A stretch of 64,000 nucleotides of DNA, taken from contig CP136065.1 in NCBI GenBank assembly GCA_032622095.1, forward strand, positions 247,257,474 to 247,321,473. The letters are read 5' to 3'. The DNA comes from Siphonodentalium dalli. Taxonomy: Eukaryota > Mollusca > Scaphopoda > Gadilida > Siphonodentaliidae. This document shows positions 40,301 to 55,300 of the stretch, piece after piece. The translations under genes were made by a program, and so were the position numbers. The notes beneath the pieces are model-generated. The model saw only the letters and a program-made list of their open reading frames with translations. It was not told the DNA's origin and searched no databases. The stretch's first letter is position 1. Each line of letters starts with the position of its first letter.

Positions 40301-43300
40301 CGAGGTTCCCAATGGGTGTACATCACAATATTCACCTTTTGGGAACTTCAATCTGAGTCTATGTCTCCCATAGCAGATAAGGCTTTGCAGAACGAGGTCC
40401 CCAGAGGGTGAATTGCAGGATAGCATCACTAAATTTACCTTGTGGGGACCCCATTCTGGAAATGACAGGCACACAAAACTCAGACTTGATGCCAATGTAT
40501 GCAATGGAGTCCACAGATACAGGCATAATACACAAACACTATTTTGCGTGTGCATCGCTTGAGTATATGCCGTGGATACCAAGGCTCAAAATAAGAGGCC
40601 GGTCACGGCCATTGTCCTACGTACAATAGCTTATGTCCAGTGCACTTCTGTATCTGTCGGACATTTTGTCCAATGCAATTCTTTAAACAATCTATATCTG
40701 TCCAAGGAGCCACTTCTGGCTAAATAGGACATTGAAAGTAAAAAATACTTTTTTTTTAATTTCAGATCAATTCATAGTGAATATAATTATATCGAATTGC
40801 ATGTGTATCTATTAATCGATGTAAAGTTTTTGAACTAGGGTTTTTCGTAGGTGGCAATTGGATGCTCACTAAAATGTGTGCATCATTGACGAATATTAAG
40901 TTGATTGGAAATTTAAATACTGTCTCATACAGTACATCTGAAAATTTGACAGGAACATTTTGAAATGACCAACACCATCCAGTTGGTGCCTGTCATTTTG
41001 ACAGTCAGTAAATTTTTTTATTATTTTGAGCCTTGGCGGATACCAGTCTATGTAAACATACACTCAGATTCATACTGATACTGAGTCTATTGCATTCCCA
41101 TCAACTTTTCATTTCTGAACGGTTGTGGGCTTCCCCCAAATTACGTCACACCGCACTAAATATAAATCTGAAATTAGTTGTGATTGACAGGCGTAAACAT
41201 GGTCACATGCCAGTGCCGTCATGGCCGCTTCAACCCTGTGAAGCCGATTCTAAGAATCGGAATTAATAGTTGCAGGGTTTGTGACTTTTCGTTCGGCGGT
41301 TGTTTTACCGACAATAAAGAGAAACAGCTATCTTCCGGGATCCAAAATAATATGTACAATAACTAAGACAGATCTTCTTGAAATTATAAAAAATGTCAAT
41401 TTATGTGGATCTCTTGGACTCAGAACGAATTATTTTTTAGATTGGCCAGGCGATTTGTCGCCCATGTTGTCAAAAAATAACACAAATCAACGGCCACGAA
41501 TCAAAAATACATGAATGTCGGGACTATCTGCTGAAACAACTACAGAACTAAAAAAAAAGTTAAATGACATAACAAAACGATCTATCAGTTCCCCAGTACC
41601 GGCAGTAGTACCACCGCAGCCAAAATGAGCGTAGAGCAACACAATTCTACCACCAACCCCACCGAAACCCTCCCGACCTTACACAGCCGTATTATTAGCT
41701 CCAAAGATTGGCCAGTTGTACCCTAATTACAGTTGCCTGCAATCCAAATTCCGGTGATTCTTGATTTTAAACTTTCGACCGCTTGTCAACAATCTACTTC
41801 ATTTGTCGATTTGTGAATTTCTCTTCCGGTATAACATGACGTCATGGATACTATTTTAACAACATTTAGCCACACCTTCGGAATTTCCACACCGAGAGCA
41901 CGTGACATGTTACTAGTTTTTTTATTGGGGCACACATTTCTTGGAGCTAAGTTTTGATTGGCGGTAATTACAAGGAATCCCGGGTTTGGGAAATGAAAAC
42001 TGAACGAAAGGTCGTCAGACCCACTATTTTTTATATGTGGGTATGTAGTTTACTCCAGACTGGGCGGATACATGCGTGAGTATAATACACAAGCTTCATA
42101 CATATCGTTGCTGGTTTCTATTGCCAGTTGTGTGGACAAAGGAAACCTGGTAGAATCGATTGTCAAAGTACCAACAATAATAAATATGAAAGATAATTAT
42201 TCATATTGTTTGAAGAAATTAACAGAATTATTCATGTGATAATGATTCAGTGCTGCGCTTTCAGATTCTATCTATCGGTCGCAAAATACAAAATGACAAT
42301 ATCAATATAGATTTAACAATAATGACAAAACAGAATGTTAAATATTGACAACAACTGAATAGACAATGAATACAGATACTTCAAACTTTGTGTCAGAGGT
42401 CAAAATAACTGTGGGAAATAAATATGAGACAGCTAGTATAACAGAACTCACACAGATAGCGAAGATCCATATAAAGTTCACATGTCAAATCCAAGATGGC
42501 TACTGGCAGCCATGTTTTTTAACGAATTTAGGAAAAATATGATAGTTCCCATTTAGATGTCACCCCAAAGAATCATACAAACGTTGGTGACGATCTGATG
42601 AGGGATGTGGTCTAAAGGATGTGCCAAAGGATTTAGTTGAGCTAAAATTGTACCGCAATTATTTCGAACCAATGAAAACTTTCCCCGAAAGATTGAACAC
42701 AAACAAAAAATTGCATTCGCGAGGTTTCAGGACCATGCGCGCAGGCCTGAGTAACAGGAAATTGCCTTTGCATGGCCTTACTGGTACTCATTGCTATTAT
42801 AATAAAATTAAAAGTAAGTTTGTTCTCTCAGGCATTGCTCAAACATACAAAAATATAGCACCAGTATTGTTGTCTTTAAAGCGGTGATTTATATAACTTC
42901 AATAAGTATTTCTGAGGCATATAATTATCATATAAAATATGAATAAATACATATTTTTATATATTGTCAAAATATTGTGGAAAATAAAATTTATATATCA
43001 TCCTGTCACTCGGCTTCACAAGCGATGTCCACAATCTCTGTCCATCCTGGCCATAAGTCTAGCTAGACATATTTCAAATTGCATTTGGTATTTCGCTTTG
43101 TAATTTCTGATAAAAAATAAAGTTTTCTTTTTGGTTTGTTGTGCACTTGGGTTATATATTTAACAGACTGTTACATTGAAATTGTGTTAATTTTTCACAT
43201 CTAAAAATGTTCATAATAATTCGTGAGAAACACATAACCTGCCTGCTGGATAATTTTGTTGGTAAATTTTTTTTTTTTTTAAACATGCCTGCCCATTTTG

Positions 43301-46300
43301 AGATAAAAGTGTCAGAGAAACAGATATTAGCCCTTTTTATACTAAGACATCCTTGGTGAATAGTTATCACATAGGAAATGTACAGATAATAAGTAGGTTC
43401 TTTGTTGAACTTAACTCTTTACCCAACAGAAGGGCCCTGTGCCAATGCATTCTCTTATATATGCGAGTCGACCATAGGTCGCCTCGCATATATAAGAGAA
43501 TGCATTGGCTTAACACATTAAAAATTATAAAATTGTTAAAGAATGTAAGAAAAAATGGTAAAAAGTGTTAAAAAAAAGATTTTTTTTAGGCCATTGCATT
43601 CTCTTATATATTCGAGGCGACCTATGGTCGACTCGCATATATAAGAGAATGCATTGGCACAGGGCATACTGTAACTATCACAATGTGGTCAAGGAGCCGG
43701 TTCCAATGATATCCATATTTGTATGGTTCTATTGAGACAGACCGAAGATATTTTAGGCTGTTGAAGCTTTATTTGGCCGGTTTGTTGGGTAAAGGGTTAA
43801 TATCTAAATATGTCCCTCAATAGATAGGACTCCTTCTGTACTATTTAGCTGTCGTCTGCTTTTATCAATGTCTCATCCCTCCAAATCAATAGACCATTTT
43901 GATTGTACACTTTTTAACTGACTGGGGAATCCATTTAGTATAGAAATGGTTAAACTTTGTGTGGCCTAAGTTTAATTTGTGGTGTCATGGTCTTTAACCC
44001 TTTACCCAACAAACCGGCCAAATAAAGCTTCAACAGCCTAAAATATCTTCGGTCTGTCTCAATAGAACCATACAAATATGGATATCATTGGAACCGGCTC
44101 CTTGACCACATTGTGATAGTTACAGTTATGCCCTGTGCCAATGCATTCTCTTATATATGCGAGTCGACCATAGGTCGCCTCGCATATATAAGAGAATGCA
44201 TTGGCCTAAAAAAAATCCTTTTTTTACCATTTTTTCTTACATTCTTTAACAATTTTATAATTTTTAAAGTGTTAAGCCAATGCATTCTCTTATATATGCG
44301 AGGCGACCTATGGTCGACTCGCATATATAAGAGAATGCATTGGCACAGGGCCGTTCTGTTGGGTAAAGGGTTAAGCATCACTGCAGACTTCATACATATG
44401 TCTGTATGTTTACAAGGGAACATTAGATCTGTATAAAATATACATACAGTGTTAACCTCTGAGGTCTCCGAAGCTGCTTCAAAATCAAGGGATATAGCGT
44501 CATCAGGCAGATCTCTGCGAATGCCGTTAGTTAAACCGGCTAGCTCCTCATTTAGTGACAATACTTCTTTAGATGCCTGAAACATTATTATTATTCAAGT
44601 TTATTATGGTACAACTTTGTCAAACTCTCTAATTTTTAGTGCCAGTTAATTTCAAAACTGATTCCATTCAGTTTAATGAAATTAAGTTTTTGTTTGGAAA
44701 CAAAATAACAGCCTCATTTCTCATGAACAAACAGACCTTACTCCAGTGATAATCAATAGATGATAGTTTACCTGCAATATCCAGTCTATGGAGTGTTCAA
44801 TAAGAAATAACCCCTCAGCTTGAATTGAACACTGGTGTTGGTATATCAGACGACTCCATTATAAAAATACATCTACAGTAATTCCCTAATTAATCGACTC
44901 CTTTAACCACAGCAGAATTATGGGTAACTTTTCAGGATTTAGTCGGAAATATGGCTTGTTGCCATTCATCGGAAAGCTCTCCCCGAGAGCTTTCCGATGA
45001 ATGGCAACAAGCCATATTTCCGACTAAATCCTGAAAAGTTACCCATAATTCTGCTGTGGTTAAAGGAGTCGATTAATTAGGGCATTACTGTACATCGGCT
45101 GTGCGGAACACAGACTAGATACTTACTAGTATTCTCTGGAGTAAAGCCAAGTACCCTCGCTCCTGCTCTCTCAGATTATCAGTAAGCGTCTTCAGCTTGT
45201 CGATTTCATGTTTGTCATCTCTCTGGATTTAAAGAAAAATATTTGAATTTCTTCAGCCTCAACCAGATATGCAAAAATGTTCTCTGATCCGTGGTCAATG
45301 CTGGTGAATTGAAACCTAAAGTTAGCCGTTCTCGACAAATCAAAATGCGTGTTTCAGTGACAATTATTCAACTTGAATTATATAGCAGAATAAAGTTTGG
45401 GAATGATCCATTTGTGACCCTCCAAAATACACCTTATAATTTTCGCGGTATCGAAATAGGTTGATAAATACCTGAATTACCTTTCTATGTCCCAGAAAGA
45501 TGCATTGAAGTCATTAAAAAATACAACTTCAAACATAATGTAAGGGCAGTGTACATAAACGAAGCCATTTGTATTCATCGAAATTCTGGAATCAGGAAAT
45601 GTTTTTTTGCATTATCTTAAAATGAAACTATTAAAAAAGACTGCACGCACTGCTTTCTGTTTTAATCATCAAAATATTGTACATGTACCATAAATGTTTC
45701 AGATATTTTGTGGTTCGAGCAAGCCATGTCTGTTTAAATAAAAACTAAATTTGGCCATTTCAGGTTATTTGCTTTCATCTGTACAGTATTTCTCGAGCTC
45801 ACTTTTCTTCTGGGTTGAAATGACCGTATTATCAGGGTCGCTTTGGTTAACTATAATAGTGCATATATGTGGTATTCACAGAAAATCATAAAAAAAAGGA
45901 AGAAAATCTCACAAAAGATAAGACTAACTTCGATTATTATTTTATAGGGCATTCTCTAATCCATTAACAGAGTATATTGCACCATTTCAATCAAATAGTG
46001 TAACGTCATTAAACACAGTGCTGATACTGAGAAGCTCTGTTCATTATTGCCTTGCTGGCCCGGCACGAGACGAAGTCAGTGATGATCATGGTAATAACAT
46101 GACTTAGTCAGGCATTATGTTTTATTAACGGCCCTCTCGCAATGATTAACAGCCCTTGGGCATATTAGGACCCTCCGTTTTGTCTCAAGCCACTTGTAGG
46201 CTCTCGGGCTGTTAATAATTCCTGTCTGCCATTAATAAACCATAACACCCTTGAACAATCATGTGATTGTTATATTATACACATACATGGTTTCCAGATT

Positions 46301-49300
46301 TCTTCATCGTCTCCGTCATGTTATGAGCTTGTTTGATATATTCTCTTATCTGCATCAGTCTCCCAACAATATGGCTGCCATCTATCTGCTGAAACGATCA
46401 AACATCGACATTGAAATTCACATCTGGAGCCTCACACATGTCGTCTGCTCCTGTCATCTTTGTACATATGATCATATGGAGAAGGATATTAACAATAGTA
46501 TTCATATTGAGGGGGAGGGGTCATTTTTTATTATAATCTTCAATTCCTTGCTCGATCATACATCAATATGGTTTAATAACTCCAAACCTAGGTCTATATA
46601 AGCACGTTTTCATGTCACATACATTTTCAAAATGAGGGCTGCCCGATCTGAGATTATCACCATACATAGCCTTTCCTACCTAGTTATCTGAATGATCACC
46701 ATGGTGACATAGATCATCACATAATACCCTATACTGCCTAGTTATCTGAGTGATCACCATGGTGAAATAAATCACTAATAAATACACTATACTACCTAGT
46801 TACCTGCATGATCACCATGGTGACATAATGATCACCATGATGACATAATACTGCCTAGTTACATGAATGATTACCATGACATATATCACCACATAATACC
46901 CTAAACATAATTAGACTATCCGACTGAGTTGTCTGAATAATAACCACCATGGCAATCAAAATCTCATAGGAGTCCTCCTATGATAACCTCTCCTGCCAGT
47001 GTTTTCTGGGTATAATCACCATGACACGGACTAATAATGGTACATACCCTATCCTGCCTAGTGTGACTATCATACTAATAACGGTACGTACCCTCTCCTG
47101 CCTAGTGTTACTGGGGATATCACCATGACACCACAGACTAATAACGGTACATACCCTGTCCTGCCTAGTGTGACCGGGGATAATCACCATGACAACACAG
47201 ACTAATAACGGTACATACCCTGCCCTGCCTAGTGTGACTGGGGATAATCGCCATGACAACACCGACTAATAACGGTACATACCCTGTCCTGCCTAGTGTG
47301 ACTATCATCGCAGTTATTACTTCTGTTAGCAAAGAAATCGTCGGTGAATAACGATGATAACGTCTGATTAGTCATATAATCTGTCCCACTAGATTTATCC
47401 TGCTGCGCGTAATTTGACGTAAATTCATGTTTTCGTGGTTTAAGTCGTTCATTGTTACGGTCTTCTTCTGTATTAATCTGAAAAGATATCTGAGGTGTTG
47501 AATTTGGGTACCCCTCTCTAAGGGCTGGATATGTTTTATATTCAGTACCCCTCTCTAAGGGCTGGATATGTTTTATATTCAGTCTATCGTTAATTCATTG
47601 CAGATGGTGCAGTGAGAAAATTAAAGTCAGCAATCCCAGCTCTTGAAATAAACATTTTTCATCATAATGCTCTAATTAATCGACCTCTTAACCACAGCAG
47701 AATTATGGGTAACTTTTCAGGATTTAGTCGGAAATATGGCTTGTTGCCATTCATCGGAAAGCTCTCGGCAACAAGCCATATTTCCGACTAAATCCTGAAA
47801 AGTTACCCATAATTCTGATGTGGTTAAGAGGTCGATTAATTAGAGCATTACTGTACATGATTGCCTTAGAATGGCATGAAATTCTATATTGGCTTCTGCA
47901 ACTTTTTCTACAACATTACCTTTTGCCGTAGCTAATTTTGAGTGTTGCAATCCCTTGAATGAAGACCCTTGAGCCACGCCACTGCTCACAAGGCTTCCAG
48001 TTGGGAAACCTTTGTACCATATAAGGGGAGTTTGGTTGAAAGTTATGCCCAAGGTAAACATGAATTCATTTGAAAATCAAAGTTAGACAAAAAATCTATA
48101 CTTTCAACAAATTTGTTTCAAACATGTTGGTTTCTGATAGGCAGCTACAGTTGTCTACACACTTCTTTTGGAGACAATAATCAACACTATAACAACTAAC
48201 ACTTATGACGAATGATTGGCACCAGTTGAAGTTTAGTAGAATCAGTACAAATAGAAGATTTTAAATTCTTCTTTAGTATTTGAATATTTCAGGGGTTGTT
48301 TCCCCGACCATTAATACGTTTGCAAATGAGCAACAGTATGAGAACAATCAATGATGGAGAGCAGAAAGGCAAATCAATAGCATAAAATATCTTTTTTAAA
48401 AGCAACCTTATACATTGCATTATATAAATAGGCTGTCGAAAAGCGGTGGTCTGTTGTTTAAACACTCCATCACCAGGTACATAACTGACGACGATTCCAG
48501 GGATATTTAAAATTTTACTGCAGACTTACACTTACACTTACATTCCACAACTGCTTACTCATGTACATAACTCTAAATTTCTAAATTAACCCTTTCGAAA
48601 ACTCACGGCCTACGCTTACGTTTCTAATTTCTAAATTTGTAACACCTAACTATGTACCACGCTCCCATCTTTTACTGAAACTACCGGTATGGGACAATCA
48701 TGAAACTAAAAATATTTTAATACTCTACGTATAACTATATCATTTATGATAGTGAGTGATTCTACAATACTGGTACGCATACTCGTCATAGGTATACCTA
48801 TATTTTCCAAATTTCAAAACACCAGGCATACCTCTATTATGCTCCTGTTTTTAATTTAACTGATTATGGAATTGTCCAAAGTGGCGCTTCGGAATGTGTA
48901 CCTAGATAATGATCACCTTTGTCCATGTTACCGAAGACAGGTTTACCCTTGTATTCTGTGGTGTTCCCAGCCCCCCCGGATCTCTATATTTTTACAACAT
49001 TGCATTATATAAATAGGCTGTCCTATTTAGGGATACTATATTTGATTTACAGTGCATTGTAGGGCTTCACGGTTTTTCGGTATTTAGTCATACCGCGGTT
49101 TTATTTTTAATACCGTGTAGTCAGTATTGGATTTCTTGAATAGTCGGTATACCGCTGCACACTATATTTTCTTCTTTTAGTCGGTTTTACGACAGCAAAT
49201 GTCAATAAAATACATATTCTGAGGCACTAAAGCGTGCATGTAAGTAACGAACGAGAACCAGCGAGACGAAACGAGAACCAGCGAGATGAAACGAGAACCA

Positions 49301-52300
49301 GCGAGACGAGACGATAACCGGCCAGTCGCATAACTGCAATAAAGTGCGAAAATAAATTATCACAAAGGCAGTGCCAACACGTACGCTGATGGATGTGTGT
49401 TTATAGTCGTCTCATATGCAGCTCAAATTAGTGTACACAAAGCAATAATTAGACCATGGTCGCCATCCATACAATTACGAAATGTAAACTATACTCGCAC
49501 CATTGTTTCTGTGCTAATGTTTATCCACCATCGAGACACCACTGATAAATACGTATTGCTTGGGGACCTTTTTAGTATAATCTGGACTTAAATCCCCTCA
49601 TTGTATATACTTCTTTGTTTTTTTTTCATAAGAGACGTCAGTAGTACCCAACACATTGTTAAGATCACAAGCGACAGGCATTGCATTGTCCTCTTTTCGC
49701 GTGTCCGCGTGACACTGCATTCACACGTGAATATTAAATTTCGTACTGCATGTTCCAAAGGATCTTAACTGGCGAAATGTTTGGACATTATTCTTGATGG
49801 TATTTAGTCATACCGCGGTATTGAATTTAAAACCGTAGTCGGTATTGTGAAGGTGGATACTGTGAAGCTCTAGTGCATTGGAACTAATTCACTGTATATG
49901 CGGTATACAAATGGATTGATTTATATTATTAATTTATTATTATTATTACTGGAACAAGGGGTCAGTATTTCATAGCTTATGCAGTTGAAAATAGCTGAAA
50001 ACAATTTCTCATTCAATTGTAATAGCCAGTTTTAATAGGGCAGCTATAAACATTTGACTGTCTGAAGCACAAATGTGTGGAACACGACTTTTAAGTGTAG
50101 TATGACATAAGAGAACAACATACGTGTTACATACCTGTCACTTTAATTGCACTTCGCATGAGGTACTATAATCGGAAGCATGATGTTTGCTCTGACAATA
50201 AGGTGAACAAATATTTGAATACGAGTTTGATAATCGATCACTGCAGCATATTTGAATATATAATGTAGTTTCAGAACTAAATACAGTGCTTCTATATCAT
50301 AACCATTAGTGTTTTTAAAAAGGTTATATAAGGTCTTATTTCCTTATTATTTTATGTTTAACCCTTTACCCAACAAACCGGCCAAAACCGGCCAAATAAA
50401 GCTGCAACAGCCTAAATTATCTTGGGTCTGTCTCAATAAAACCATACAAATATGGATATCATTGGAACCGGCTCCTTGATCACATTGTGATAGTTACAGT
50501 TATGCCCTGTGCCAATGCATTCTCTTATATATGCGAGTCGACCATATATAATCTTTTTTTACCATTTTTTCTTACATTCTTTAACAATTTTTAATGTGTT
50601 AAGCCAATGCATTCTCTTATATATGCGAGGCGACCTATGGTCGACTCGCATATATAAGAGAATGCATTGGCACAGGGCCGTTCTGTTGGGTAAAGGGTTA
50701 ATATCAGTACAAAACTCCATGCATGAACAGTAAATCAAAATATCTGAAACTGAAGCAAAGCTACAAATGTATGTTGAGTGATATTAGAAGCAGTCGATAA
50801 GAAAGCACAGCCCTTGAAATTTTCTTTAGTACATAGGTCGTTGTAGCAAAAAAAAATTTAAATGAGCTTGTTAACCCTTTGAGTGCCAGGGGCCGATATT
50901 GTCGGCCATAAACCTACACAATAAGTCTGTTAAAGAATATAATAAAATATATTAAAATTGTCAAAAAAACAAATTAAAAAAAATATTGTTAAGCCAATGC
51001 ATTCTCTTATATATGCGAGGCGACCTATGGTCGACTCGCATATATAAGAGAATGCATTGGCACAGGGTATATGGATTGATACAAAAATCGGACCTGGCAC
51101 TCAAAGGGTTAAAATGCAGCATTACTACTATAAGAATTCAATAAGGAATACTATGCATAATTACAGCCTTCATAATTGGCTACGGCAATCAACATTGCCG
51201 AAGCAATTTGCTGAAGCAAACTGGGCCACAGCATAGTGTTGCCGTAGCGGATTGCCGAAGCCAAACAATCTGAATTAAGAGGGCTGATAATTATCTGAAA
51301 TGGGATATTGGCTTGTGATAGCATTGCCATAACCAACTCAATTTTCCAGGAATAGTAATATAAAATGTCTCATTTTGCTAACAATATCATTGCCATAAAT
51401 TGGTTTTCTAGGAGTAGCATTTCTGGAACAATCCAAATTTATAGGCTGAATGTATTGTGTTTTAACCTGTTCTATACTAAATGGATTCTCCCATTCAGCT
51501 ATAACATATGGTTATACTGTCATCTGGGAACGTCATTCTTCTGAGGTGTAAGCAGAATGAGGTCCCCAGAGGGTGAATTTGGTGATGCTAGCCCGCTATG
51601 CGGGGTAGCATCACTAAATTCACCCTCTGGGGACCTCATTCTGCAAATGACAGGCACACTATTTCAAGGCTTGAAGGGAACTACTGTTACTACTACTCCT
51701 TGATGAATATTGAGTAAAGAAGTGGTTAATTTCAAGGGCTGGAGGAGAAGTGAGCTGAAATTTATTTATACAGAAAAGTGTTAAATCCTAAACTAGGAGA
51801 AGCTACAGTATGTGTAATATAATTAGTACAGTGTGATAACTCAGATCAGGCATCCCTCTGACTCACTAAAACCTGTGAATTACAAGGCCATTAACCCTTT
51901 ACCCAACAGAACGGCCCTGTGCCAATGCATTCTCTTATATATGCGAGTCGACCATAGGTCGCCTCGCATATATAAGAGAATGCATTGGCTTAACACATTA
52001 AAAATTATAAAATTGTTAAAGAATGTAAGAAAAAATGGTAAAAAAAGATTTTTTTTAGGCCAATGCATTCTCTTATATATGCGAGGCGACCTATGGTCGA
52101 CTCGCATATATAAGAGAATGCATTGGCACAGGGCATAACTGTAACTATCACAATGTGGTCAAGGAGCCGGTTCCAATGATATCCATATTTGTATGGTTCT
52201 ATTGAGACAGACCAAAGATATTTTAGGCTGTTGAAGCTTTATTTGGCCGGTTTTGGCCGGTTTGTTGGGTAAAGGGTTAAAAAATAAATACCTGTGTTCA

Positions 52301-55300
52301 AATATGAAAAATTATTTGACCTAATTAAAGTTTGATAGTTCCAATGAGGCAGAACCTCTCACTCACTAAATCCTGCAACTAATAATTTCAAAGCTGAAAA
52401 TCTGTCATCCAAATATTGTCTTTAATGATTCGGCTGTCACATAAATAGACATCCAAATATTGTCTTTAATGATTCGGTGGTCACATAAACTGTCATCCAA
52501 CAATTTTACATGACTTTTCCAGGAGAGTTGTCTTAAAATACAAAAACATTCTAGGGTTGCGATGTATGAACTGTGTGGTTTGAGCTTGGCCAAAGTAAAT
52601 TAAATGTCTGGATTGGGTTACAAGCCAAAAAAAATAGGATCAGTATTAACATGTACACTGCCGACTACGAGTTATCTCAAACTTTTTGCATGTAATTGAA
52701 TGGGTTTCAGCAGTGAATATGTTAAAGTAGATTTAAAAAAAATATATATATTTATTTTGATGTAATTGTTTAATATAGTTTTTCATGTCCACTTCAAATT
52801 ATGCTAAGAATAAATGTTATTTTCTTGGTAGAAACTGCAATAAACACAAGAAAATGATAACCCATCTGAGACAATGAAATATGCTTTCTTATTTAATGAG
52901 AAAATTTTCAAAAATATCAGAAAGTTTTCAACTATGAAAAAAAACTTTAGGAATATGGGTGGGGGGTTCAAAATAGAGTAGGTAGGGAAACCCGATCCAC
53001 ACATATATGTTTTCTTTGGTCTTATGAGTGAAGTATCAAATTCAGTATTAAACCATAAGCAATACAAGCTCGGACAATAGTATGCATGTTGCAATATATT
53101 TCTCAATCGAAAAATGTGGATAACTACACTAAAACAAGTTCATAATCACATGTGCACAAGTTCGCATAGGGTTAATATCTCTAAAGTTTAACCCTTTACC
53201 CAACAGAACGGCCCTGTGCCAATGCATTTTCTTATATATGCGAGTCGACCATAGGTCGCCTCGCATATATAAGAGAATGCATTGGCTTAACACATTGTTA
53301 ACACATTATAAAATTGTTAAAGAATGTAAGAAAAAATGGTAAAAAAAGATTTTTTTTAGGCCAATGCATTCTCTTATATATGCGAGGCGACCTATGGTGG
53401 ACAAAATTATGCATGTTGCAAAATATTTCTAAGCCGAAAAAGGGGGATAACTCCACTAAAAAAGTCGGACGGACAGGTTCCCATGGAACTAAATATCTGC
53501 TCAAAGTTTAAAAAAAATTGACTGAAATATGTATGTGAATACAAGCTTGGAGAATGTTGCGCACACGGACGGACAAGCTGAATCCTTATTTGAATTGGAG
53601 TGGGGCGTATAATGGAATAAAGTAACTACCCATCAGCGTGTATCCAATTATCAAAGTGTTTACTTCAGTGTTCTAATTATTAGCTTTGAATTAAAAATGT
53701 AGAAGAAATCAACATGCAGAACACATACATCATCGATATCACTGAAGGTCATGTGCTGTTTGAGATTTTCGATAGCTTGTGCCTCTTTCTGAGCCTTTGG
53801 CGTGCTCGGTGCTAATCGTGTTCGAGGGAAAGTTGAAGGGGTTCTCTTTTTATCTGCATGAGTCGGCGTTTGCTCATGACCCATAGATTGTTCTCGTTCA
53901 CGTTCAGGGTTCCCTTTCTTCTTTCGTTTAGTCCCATCGAATGAAGCATTGGCCCTTCTTTGGGAAAAGTCCTATATAAATAAGAACATTGAATGAAAAT
54001 TAGTAAAGAAGAGATCACATAACAGCACAACAAAGGACTTCCAATCATGGGTTTTGACCATAAGAAAATTTTACTAAACTTTACTACATTTTTCTCAAAT
54101 ATCCCAACTGACATCTCTGCATTGTTGATGCACATTACATTATTACAAAAAATAATACAGTTTCATCACATCGTGAAGTTCTGAATTATTACAGCCCTAC
54201 CTCTAAACTCTGAATAAATATATTGGAATGAATGTTCTATTTTTTATTTTCTGGGGTGATCCGACAATATAATGAGATTATTATGAGGCACAGCAACACA
54301 AATTGCTGCTTTTTTTTTTTTTTTTAATATGTGTTCAGCGATAACTGATCAGCATCTAAAAATTCAGGAATTTTGTTTTCAAAATTAGATGCCCTGTCCA
54401 ATTTAACCTCCCAAATTACTATTTCATCGGCTTCAGGGTGAAAAATATTTTATTTGAGTTCAAGAACCCACCATTCCAAGCTGATAGCTACTAGATTTAG
54501 ATTTTTGAAATCTAATTATTTTGTACACCTCAAATTCCATATTAGTATATGGTGATGCATGGCTCGAACTGACATTCAGCATTTGTCATTACAAATGTAA
54601 ACAGACATCTTCTTTCATGTGGTTTTATAACTTGTCTATCTTTACACATAAACCATGGTTACTGAAATGGGAATAAGTATACCTATATGTATGTATCTGC
54701 CTGTCAACTATCAGAAGAAACTGTAAATTTTGTTTCTGGCAATATTTTTCGTCCTCTTATATTTCGAAAATCATTTTCGATCACTGCTAAACATGACCTC
54801 CCAACACTTATTACGGCGTCCGCGCATATCTGTATATATTTCCGGTGAAATTTTTGCTGGGCTGTCAACAATTTGAGGTGTAGAAAATAAATAGATTAAA
54901 AAAATTGAGATCTAAAAGATCTGAGTAATGAAGGGTGGGTTCCTAGACTAAAATTATATATTTTTCACTCCTGAAGCAGATGAAATAGTAATTTAGTGGT
55001 GTTATATCCAGTGTTCGCGCTGTCGGTAGCCAAATTAGCCAATGGCTAATCTTTTTCGAATTTGGCTAATAAAAATTTCATTTGGCTAAACTTTTGGCTA
55101 AACTTTTTTTGAACCCAAATGGAGACTGATAGCATGGAGCCAGAAAGCTAATTAATAAAAGCGCTCAATAGATCGACATTCAAGACGAAGTTAGGTGACG
55201 AAAGCATTTCATTATTGTCGTACTTATGAAATATCGTACAAAGGGAAACCCGATCGACAACTCTATCAACCAAGCGATCATAAAGTGATATGCAATCATC

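Larger units (their letters stand above)
39396..42130. other. 2.7-kb block bounded by a perfect 23-bp inverted repeat
   Basis: TGTATGAAGCTTGTGTATTA (plus TAC) at 39419-39441 has its exact complement at 42080-42102, and AACCAG lies 8 bp outside on both sides. Inside are a type C-like palindrome (39975-40060), a double-hairpin element (40083-40480) and 1.5 kb of sequence I cannot assign. It may be an old DNA transposon with later insertions; no target duplication or transposase was found. Confidence 0.45.

Noticed and set aside
43994-44374. Recurrent small peptides with RIYKRMHWHRA and LSQCILLYMRG, seen at many places (also 6120, 50358, 51891, 58264)
   Set aside because: They are translations of the palindromic arms of TTAA elements on either strand; both strands give similar peptides because the DNA is self-complementary.
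46978-47262. An open frame of 94 residues in the exon 3 donor array
   Set aside because: It is not in the exon 3 frame, and reading exon 3 through into the array meets TAG; it is a by-product of a stop-poor repeat.
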